6,556 nucleotides of DNA. It comes from Nitrososphaerota archaeon. Lineage in GTDB: Archaea > Thermoproteota > Nitrososphaeria > Nitrososphaerales > Nitrosopumilaceae. Made by a program: the position numbers and the translations under genes. The stretch covers positions 1 through 6,556 of the forward strand of contig JAUXKJ010000023.1 in assembly GCA_030624325.1 (NCBI GenBank), in the 5' to 3' direction. Numbering within the stretch: position 1 is the stretch's first letter; every line of letters begins with the position of its first letter. The notes below the pieces were generated by a model, which searched no databases, was not told where the DNA came from, and saw nothing but the letters and a program-made list of their open reading frames with translations. Below, in pieces: positions 1-4,423 of the stretch.

Positions 1-1
1 A

Positions 2-793
2 GCTGACTTTGGAATTGTCTGTACCTTTGGTACCGGCGGCACTTCTGGTGGCTTGAGCAGATACGTGTCTGAAAAATATGGAAAAAAGTCGCTGCATGTA
101 GTATTTCCACCTGCTAATCAAGATGTTGGAGGAATCAGGACAAAAGCCAATGCAGATGGCTTGACGTTATACGAACCTGAGATATATGCAGGACAACATG
201 AAGTAGATTTTGAGCAGGCAAAACTTCTTCTAAAGTTTTTTGTAGACAAAGGTCACGACATTGGAGAAAGTAGTGCTCTTGCACTTTATGCTGTGATACA
301 GATGGCAAACTTTGGCGACGGTGGAAAGTTTGTCGTAATAGTTGCTGATGGAATACAAAAGTACAAAAAGAATTTCGAAGAGATTGGAAAGAAGCAGAAG
401 CGTACTCAGGTCTCCCTGCAGGAAGCTGCATCAAACGTAGGCGACTATGATAGAGTAATCTGGATTCATGCCCAGTATACTCCTAAAGAAGAAGGCCTGG
501 AGATAATTGCAAAATCTCTCGGCGTTGATAAAGCGAAGATCTCTGTGCCAAAGGCAAGAACGGTCAACCAACTATTAGCAACACAGCAAATTCCAGAAGA
601 GCTAAGTAAAGCTCTGCAAGGCTCTAAAGGCAAATCGTTGCTGGTTTGTATGGCTGGAAATACTTCGTTGATGGCCGTAAAAGTTCTTGCGGGCAAAGGC
701 ATTGTAACTGAAAGTTTGAGTGGTGGGATATCAGAGCTGCCCCAAGCAAAAAACAAATCACCTGGTGAATTTATCAAAGTAGCTACCGAATAA
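2..793 (+). CDS. PLP-dependent fold-type II enzyme (cysteine synthase/CBS-like) with C-terminal rhodanese-like domain, 5' truncated
   Basis: The reading frame is open from base 2, so the start lies outside the window and the PLP-binding lysine cannot be checked. The visible part begins just before the glycine/threonine loop FGTGGTSGG (about nt 26-52), which holds the PLP phosphate in cysteine synthases and cystathionine beta-synthases. IGESSALAL and VVIVADGIQKY follow in the family's usual order and match its C-terminal GxSSG and PDSGERY regions. In the second motif the usual Ser appears to be Gly, so substrate chemistry may differ. After a basic linker (KKQKR), nt ~407-760 resemble a rhodanese domain: a V-S-x-x-E-like opening, then CMAGNTS (Cys codon 647-649) and SLSGGISEL, like the CxxGxRS loop and the following LxGGI. 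The Arg of that loop is Thr and the early DxR motif is missing. The protein probably handles cysteine or another beta-substituted amino acid, possibly passing on sulfur. The PLP assignment is firm, the rhodanese part moderate, the exact reaction unknown. Confidence 0.82.
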   Translation, partial: ADFGIVCTFGTGGTSGGLSRYVSEKYGKKSLHVVFPPANQDVGGIRTKANADGLTLYEPEIYAGQHEVDFEQAKLLLKFFVDKGHDIGESSALALYAVIQMANFGDGGKFVVIVADGIQKYKKNFEEIGKKQKRTQVSLQEAASNVGDYDRVIWIHAQYTPKEEGLEIIAKSLGVDKAKISVPKARTVNQLLATQQIPEELSKALQGSKGKSLLVCMAGNTSLMAVKVLAGKGIVTESLSGGISELPQAKNKSPGEFIKVATE

Positions 794-888
794 TAGGGCA
801 GTATAATTTCTTACCTTTCTACGGCTAATCCCATGATGATTCCTGATTTAGAGATGGGTCCAAATAGGTGTAGTGTTAGAATCAACTA
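794..888. other. Intergenic region between PLP enzyme and ASCH gene
   Basis: This 95-bp stretch contains pyrimidine-rich runs (about 816-830) that could end the upstream transcript. TATAAT at 812-817 is a possible but distant TATA box. A short CCCAT/ATGGG inverted repeat lies at 830-834 and 854-858. No clear TATA box sits at the usual 25-30 nt before the ASCH start, so its promoter is unresolved and it may be read from upstream. Confidence 0.35.
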
Positions 889-1341
889 ATGAAATGCCTT
901 TCAGTATCTCAACCTTTTACAAATCTAATTGTTAAAGGCAAAAAAACAATTGAGTTAAGACGCTGGAATACAAATTTTAGAGGAGAGTTTCTAATTCACG
1001 CACCTCAAAAAATAAAAAGAGATGACTGTAAGCGACTAAAAATCACTGAAAAGCTAATCACAGGTGCAATTATCGGCAAAGCCGAAATCTACGACGTAAA
1101 AAAATACAATTCCACATCAGAAATAAGACTAGATTCAAAAAAACATCTAGCATCAAAAAAATTTCAAGCAAAGTATGGATTCTTGCTAAAAAACGCGAAA
1201 CAGTTCAGAATACCAATTCCTTGTAAAGGACAGCTAGGATTCTTTGATGTAAAGTTGAAAAAATCAAAGGTAACAACAAAGGAAATGATTACTGATCTAA
1301 TTGATGAAGAATACAGATACCAATGGATAGGACGACACTAA
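889..1341 (+). CDS. ASCH (PUA-like) domain protein
   Basis: A 150-aa protein that is essentially one ASCH domain. The opening Q8-P9, the signature GKKTIELR (residues 17-24), the strand FRGEFLIHAP (30-39), GAIIGKAEIYDV (59-70) and the closing YGFLLKNAKQF...GQLGFFDV (96-121) follow the family order. A charged tail (122-150) rich in Lys, Glu and Asp follows. ASCH domains share the PUA fold and are thought to bind RNA or modified nucleotides. The E. coli member YqfB hydrolyses N4-acetylcytidine using Lys and Thr of the equivalent motif. Here Lys19 and Thr20 are present, but the position aligned by eye with the catalytic Thr24 looks like Glu22, so that activity cannot be assumed. There is no signal peptide or membrane segment, so it should be cytosolic. 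It lies on the same strand as its neighbours but is separated from tbp by that gene's own promoter. Family assignment is strong; substrate unknown. Confidence 0.85.
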   Translation: MKCLSVSQPFTNLIVKGKKTIELRRWNTNFRGEFLIHAPQKIKRDDCKRLKITEKLITGAIIGKAEIYDVKKYNSTSEIRLDSKKHLASKKFQAKYGFLLKNAKQFRIPIPCKGQLGFFDVKLKKSKVTTKEMITDLIDEEYRYQWIGRH

Positions 1342-1350
1342 AATTTTCAA

Positions 1351-1364
1351 AATTCATTTGAATT
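1351..1364. repeat. 14-bp dyad upstream of the tbp TATA box
   Basis: AATTCATTTGAATT is a perfect inverted repeat with 6-bp arms and a 2-nt centre, lying 19 bp upstream of the TATA box of tbp. Further AATTC half-motifs follow (1361-1365, 1372-1376). It could be a regulator site or simply AT-rich chance. Confidence 0.3.
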
Positions 1365-1383
1365 CGGCGAAATTCTTATTTAG

Positions 1384-1393
1384 TATATATAAA
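1384..1393 (+). promoter_or_regulatory. TATA box of the tbp gene
   Basis: TATATATAAA is close to an ideal archaeal TATA element and is centred about 27 nt before the ATG at 1416. Archaeal transcription normally starts about 25 nt downstream of the TATA centre, so the mRNA should be leaderless or have a leader of a few bases. The bases just upstream (TTATTTAG) are a poor BRE. Confidence 0.75.
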
Positions 1394-1415
1394 GGGGGTT
1401 TTTAAAGGGACACGA

Positions 1416-1979
1416 ATGCCACAGACAAAACCTATCGTTAGTGTGGAAAATGTAGTAGCATCTGCCTCAGTTGACCAGAAAATCGACCTCAACGATGTTA
1501 CAAAAAAGTTTCCAGACACTGAATATCACCCAGACCAATTTCCAGGCTTGGTTTTTCGTTTAAAAACACCAAGGACTGCAACTCTGATTTTTAGAACTGG
1601 AAAAATGGTGTGTACAGGCGCAAAATCAGAAGAGATGGCTGTTAAGGCAGTAAGAACAGTAGTTCAAAAGCTTCGAAAAGGAGGCATTAAGATAAAAAAA
1701 GATGCAGTAATCGTGGTTCAAAATATTGTAGCTGCCATAAATCTTGGCGGAAAAATTCACTTAGAACAGGCTGCAAGAAGCTTGCCAAGAAGTATGTATG
1801 AGCCAGAACAGTTCCCAGGCTTAATTCACAGAATGCTTGATCCTAAGACGGTAATCTTGCTTTTTGCCTCTGGAAAATTAGTTTGTACTGGAGCAAAAAA
1901 GGAAGCAGATGTCTATCGTTCTGTGCATAATTTGCACGCACTTTTAGAAGAAAAAAATCTGATGATATACGACGAGTAG
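1416..1979 (+). CDS. tbp: TATA-box-binding protein (TBP)
   Basis: A general transcription factor that binds and bends the TATA box and recruits TFB and RNA polymerase. The 187-aa length is normal for archaeal TBP. Two direct repeats make the saddle: repeat 1 (about 6-93) has QFPGLVFRL and LIFRTGKMVCTGAK, and repeat 2 (about 97-187) has QFPGLIHRM and LLFASGKLVCTGAK. All four DNA-intercalating phenylalanines are present (F42, F59, F133, F150 by alignment to yeast F99, F116, F190, F207). Each repeat keeps a Cys in the VCTGAK strand. The C terminus (MIYDE) is short and has no long acidic tail. The ATG at 1416 fits the TATA spacing. The gene appears monocistronic: its own promoter lies upstream, a T-run follows the stop, and the next gene is convergent. 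Its near-ideal TATA box could allow autoregulation, which is inference. Confidence 0.97.
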   Translation: MPQTKPIVSVENVVASASVDQKIDLNDVTKKFPDTEYHPDQFPGLVFRLKTPRTATLIFRTGKMVCTGAKSEEMAVKAVRTVVQKLRKGGIKIKKDAVIVVQNIVAAINLGGKIHLEQAARSLPRSMYEPEQFPGLIHRMLDPKTVILLFASGKLVCTGAKKEADVYRSVHNLHALLEEKNLMIYDE

Positions 1980-1981
1980 AA

Positions 1982-1988
1982 TTTTTTT
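1982..1988 (+). terminator. Poly-T terminator after tbp
   Basis: Seven T residues begin 3 nt after the tbp stop codon, in the 15-bp gap before the convergent gene. Archaeal RNA polymerase can terminate at such T-runs without a hairpin. No stem-loop is visible. Confidence 0.5.
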
Positions 1989-1994
1989 AATTTA

Positions 1995-2252
1995 TCAAAG
2001 TACGTAAAAATTAGCTTTTGCCTTTTGAATCAAAAGTTGTTTTTGACGAATCTTTTGCAAGTTCGGTTTTACTAAAATCTTCATAGGTTCTTTAACTATT
2101 TTTGTTTTAGTAGTTTTAGGAAGAACATTTAGCTCTTTATTAAACCAACTTTTGTGGCATTGAGAACAAACATCAAAAAATGTCGAATTACCGTTTTCAA
2201 GTTTTGCCTCTAGAATTTTATTATGACCTATAAACCAGCAAATGAATCTCAT
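1995..2252 (-). CDS. Small putative zinc-binding protein (C-x4-H ... CxxC)
   Basis: An 85-aa protein with Cys5, His10, Cys29 and Cys32 (CWFIGH near the start, then CSQCHKSW). This C-x4-H followed by CxxC resembles the small DUF1660-like/zinc-ribbon layout and suggests one zinc site in the first 40 residues. The second half (about 45-80) is strongly basic (many Lys, few acids) and predicted helical, as in small nucleic-acid-binding proteins. It is convergent with tbp (15-bp gap) and divergent from another small cysteine-pair gene. The ATG at 2252 is followed at once by the first metal ligand, so a shorter form would lose the site. I see no convincing TATA box at the expected distance, only an A-rich tract and CTAAATTT. 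Function unknown. The conserved-looking ligand set makes a real gene more likely than not. Confidence 0.68.
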   Translation of the reverse strand: MRFICWFIGHNKILEAKLENGNSTFFDVCSQCHKSWFNKELNVLPKTTKTKIVKEPMKILVKPNLQKIRQKQLLIQKAKANFYVL

Positions 2253-2383
2253 AATTATACATAGAAATTTAGTTTTTTCTTAGTCAGTGTCTAAATTATT
2301 TGTATACTACGCAAACTTATTCGACAAAAGCTGAGAGTAGACCACCAAAGTTGATGCATATTAAACCTTGTTAGGACAAACTA

Positions 2384-2398
2384 AAAACCAATGGTTTT
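2384..2398. repeat. Perfect 15-bp dyad overlapping BRE/TATA (candidate operator)
   Basis: AAAACCAATGGTTTT has 7-bp arms around a single central base (2391). Its right arm ends inside the TTTTATAT element of the downstream gene, and its left arm covers the BRE position. A protein dimer bound here would block TBP/TFB, the usual mode of archaeal repressors. The repressor is unknown. Confidence 0.5.
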
Positions 2399-2402
2399 AT
2401 AT
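2395..2402 (+). promoter_or_regulatory. TATA box of the 118-aa zinc-ribbon gene
   Basis: TTTTATAT is centred about 30 nt upstream of the ATG at 2428, predicting a leader of only a few bases. The preceding A-rich stretch could serve as BRE but also forms part of the dyad at 2384-2398. Confidence 0.6.
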
Positions 2403-2427
2403 CCACGATTAAAATTTTAAACATTTC

Positions 2428-2784
2428 ATGGGACTAAAATCAAGTCTAAAAAAAGGATTAAAGAAAAAGAACAGATCCATTAACAAAAAGGTAAGGATCT
2501 GCGTAGAATGTGGAAGTGTCAGAGTTGTAATGAATGAAAAAAATATTGCTTGTTTAGACTGTGGAGTTAAAAGAAAATTCAAAAAAACGCTTGAACAATC
2601 TGCTATTAAGAAAGGTGATCATGTAAAAATAATTGAACTAGAATATTCAAACACAATTTACAAGATTAAAAAATTAAAAAAATCTGAAGATGGAACGAGG
2701 CTCTATCTTTTAAAATCAGAATCAAGCCCTATTTCACTTTTGTACTATGAGAGTGAAGATTCTCATTTAGAAAAAGTAAATTAA
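2428..2784 (+). CDS. Zinc-ribbon protein of unknown function
   Basis: A 118-aa protein with three visible parts. Residues 1-23 are a very basic tail (Lys at 4, 8, 9, 12-14, 20, 21), likely to touch nucleic acid. Residues 25-46 form a textbook zinc ribbon, CVECG-x12-ACLDCG, with Cys25, Cys28, Cys42 and Cys45. From about 63 the protein looks like a small beta-barrel-type domain (GDHVKIIELEYSNTIYKIKKL), reminiscent of KOW/SH3-like folds, though I cannot confirm this by eye. The ATG choice is supported by the TATA box 30 nt upstream. The gene ends 3 bp from the convergent transaldolase stop codon. Possible roles include a transcription- or translation-associated factor, but no known family is recognised. 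Not a membrane or secreted protein. Confidence 0.75.
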   Translation: MGLKSSLKKGLKKKNRSINKKVRICVECGSVRVVMNEKNIACLDCGVKRKFKKTLEQSAIKKGDHVKIIELEYSNTIYKIKKLKKSEDGTRLYLLKSESSPISLLYYESEDSHLEKVN

Positions 2785-2787
2785 ATC

Positions 2788-3453
2788 TTAGATCCGAATG
2801 TTTGGATCTTCTGTCTTGAGTTTTTCCCAGTCTGCTAGAAAATTCTTTAGGCCTTTATCTGTTAGTGGATGTTTTAACATTTTTCCCAAAACTGCTGGGG
2901 GCAACGTTACAACATCTGCTCCAATTTTTGCTGCATCAACAACGTGTATTGGATGTCTTATACTTGCAACTAGAATCTGAGTTTCAAATTCATAATTTTC
3001 AAAGATTTCTTGTATCTCTTCAATCAACTGCATGCCATCTTTTCCAACATCATCTAGCCTCCCAATAAATGGACTCACATATTTTGCACCAGCCTTTGCA
3101 GCAAGAATCGCCTGATTTGGAGAAAAGACTAATGTTACATTTACTGGAATTCCTTCTGCAGATAGTGCTTTACAAGCCTTTAGTCCATCAGCAGTCATTG
3201 GACATTTAACAACAACATTGTCACCGTATTTTCTCAAGCGATGTGCATCATCAATCATTCCAGCATATTCTGTACTAATTACTTCAAGACTGACGTCTCC
3301 TTTGATAATTCTACAAATTTCTTCCATTGTTTTTTGAGGATCTCCACCTTCTTTTGACAATAGGCTGGGATTGGTTGTTATTCCGTCAAGCAACCCCATA
3401 TCATTATACATCTTAATGGATTCTAGATTTGCTGTATCTAGGAATATTTTCAT
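2788..3453 (-). CDS. tal: Transaldolase (small FSA/TalC-type)
   Basis: Transfers a dihydroxyacetone unit between fructose-6-P and erythrose-4-P in the non-oxidative pentose phosphate pathway. At 221 aa it belongs to the small transaldolase/fructose-6-P aldolase group. The TIM-barrel landmarks are visible: FLDTAN (4-9) with Asp6, GITTNPSLL (24-32), the Schiff-base Lys83 in VVKCPMT, the SPFIGRLDD region (127-135) and VASIRHP (162-168) with phosphate-binding Ser164/Arg166. Glu57 (SLEVIS) and Phe129 stand where the E. coli aldolase FsaA has Gln59 and Tyr131. That pattern marks true transaldolases, so aldolase-only activity is less likely. The ATG overlaps the transketolase stop in ATGA, with AGGAG 9 nt upstream inside the preceding gene, indicating translational coupling. 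It is the last gene of the operon and ends against a convergent gene. Family assignment is very secure; the reaction choice is good but inferred from residues. Confidence 0.94.
   Translation of the reverse strand: MKIFLDTANLESIKMYNDMGLLDGITTNPSLLSKEGGDPQKTMEEICRIIKGDVSLEVISTEYAGMIDDAHRLRKYGDNVVVKCPMTADGLKACKALSAEGIPVNVTLVFSPNQAILAAKAGAKYVSPFIGRLDDVGKDGMQLIEEIQEIFENYEFETQILVASIRHPIHVVDAAKIGADVVTLPPAVLGKMLKHPLTDKGLKNFLADWEKLKTEDPNIRI
2790..2825. terminator. Stem-loop between convergent genes, possible bidirectional terminator
   Basis: AGATCC (2790-2795) and GGATCT (2804-2809) form a perfect 6-bp stem with an 8-nt loop. On the plus strand T5 follows at 2821-2825. On the minus strand the stem meets the transaldolase stop codon and is followed by a T-rich tract (complement of 2770-2780). 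Both convergent transcripts could end here, although the stem lies within the last transaldolase codons. Confidence 0.4.
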
Positions 3454-4421
3454 GATTTTTTACTCCTGATTTCTTTTACTGCATTTGCTATATTAATAGA
3501 TGTTATTCCGTGTTTTTCAAGCAAGAGTGGAATTTCGTTATCTCTTGCAGATTCACCAAACATATCTTTAACACCTATTCGTTTGATAGGTACAGGATAC
3601 CTTTCAGAAACTACTTCAGATACAGCTGAACCAAATCCTCCCATGATGTTGTGTTCTTCACAGGTAACAATTCCACCTGTTTCTCTTGCAGATTTTTCTA
3701 AAAGAGCTACATCGATTGGTTTTACTGAAAACATATCAATTACTTTACAAGAAATTCCTTCTTGTTTGAGTTTGTCAGCTGCATCTAAAGCCATCTTTAC
3801 AGTAATTCCGCATGCAACAATTGTACAATCATTACCATCTCTTAATGTAATTCCCTTACCAATTTCAAATTCTTGTGACTCTGAATGTACTACTGGTGTT
3901 TTAGAACGAGTCATTCGCATGTAAAATGGACCATATTTTTGTGACATTATCCAAGTTAATTTTAAAACAGTGTTGCCATCAGCTGGAATTAAAACTTTCA
4001 TGTTGGGTATTGTTCGCATTATTGCAATGTCTTCTATTTGTTGATGAGAACCTCCGTCGGCACCAACTGATAATCCACCATGTGAAGTTACCAACTTTAC
4101 ATTAAGTCCCTTATTTTCACCACGACTTGGATATGCAATTGCGTTCCGTATTTGATCTACACAGCGGCCTGGAAGAAATATTGCATAGGTACTTGCAAAA
4201 GCAACTTTTCCAGCATATGCAAGGCCAGCTGCTATTGAAACAAGATTTGCTTCTGCAATTCCAACATTAAAAAACCGTTCTGGGAAATTTTTTCCAAAGC
4301 CTGCTGTCTTTAATGAATCAGTAGTATCTGCTCCTAAAACAACAACATTAGGATTTTCTTTTCCTATTTCGATCAAAGTCTTGCCATATTCTGTGCGCAT
4401 GTCAGTTAGTTGTTCAGTCAT
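3450..4421 (-). CDS. tktB: Transketolase, C-terminal half (pyrimidine-binding and C-terminal domains)
   Basis: Pairs with the N-terminal half encoded just upstream to form an active transketolase, moving two-carbon ketol units between sugar phosphates with thiamine diphosphate (TPP). It holds the pyrimidine-binding domain (about residues 5-175 of the 325-aa form), including GADTTDS, the FNVGIAEAN motif with the Glu that activates the TPP aminopyrimidine (E59 of the longer form, E57 from the ATG), and [19 protein letters not shown], equivalent to the family's DG-THQP(I/V)E region. The C-terminal transketolase domain (about 190-310) follows. Two starts are possible: TTG at 4427, whose TTGA overlaps the upstream stop with AGGAG 11 nt before it, or ATG at 4421, 2 nt after that stop. 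I chose ATG, but the Shine-Dalgarno spacing leaves TTG open. Translation is probably coupled to both neighbours. Split transketolases are usual in archaea. Confidence 0.94.
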   Translation of the reverse strand: MTEQLTDMRTEYGKTLIEIGKENPNVVVLGADTTDSLKTAGFGKNFPERFFNVGIAEANLVSIAAGLAYAGKVAFASTYAIFLPGRCVDQIRNAIAYPSRGENKGLNVKLVTSHGGLSVGADGGSHQQIEDIAIMRTIPNMKVLIPADGNTVLKLTWIMSQKYGPFYMRMTRSKTPVVHSESQEFEIGKGITLRDGNDCTIVACGITVKMALDAADKLKQEGISCKVIDMFSVKPIDVALLEKSARETGGIVTCEEHNIMGGFGSAVSEVVSERYPVPIKRIGVKDMFGESARDNEIPLLLEKHGITSINIANAVKEIRSKKS

Positions 4422-4423
4422 TG

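Larger units (their letters stand above)
2253..2427. other. Divergent intergenic region between two small zinc-ribbon genes
   Basis: This 175-bp AT-rich region lies between the divergent starts at 2252 (minus) and 2428 (plus). The right end holds a TATA box and a dyad, listed separately. The 2300-2380 part is less AT-rich than the rest. I checked it for C/D-box motifs and tRNA-like arms and found no coherent set. A minus-strand promoter for the left gene should fall near 2270-2280 but is weak by eye. Confidence 0.4.

Noticed and set aside
135..434. 99-aa minus-strand open frame opposite the PLP enzyme
   Set aside because: The plus frame encodes conserved fold-type II motifs. The reverse frame has low-complexity, family-less sequence.
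830..860. C-box-like ATGATGA followed by CTGA, suggesting a C/D-box sRNA
   Set aside because: Only a few bases separate the two motifs, too short for a guide, and no second C'/D pair follows at suitable spacing.
2325..2360. CTGA and TTGATG in the intergenic region as a C/D-box RNA
   Set aside because: The order and spacing are wrong and no full C box is present.
3583..3924. 113-aa plus-strand open frame opposite the transketolase C half
   Set aside because: It lies entirely antisense to a strongly conserved gene, with no recognisable domain and no promoter.
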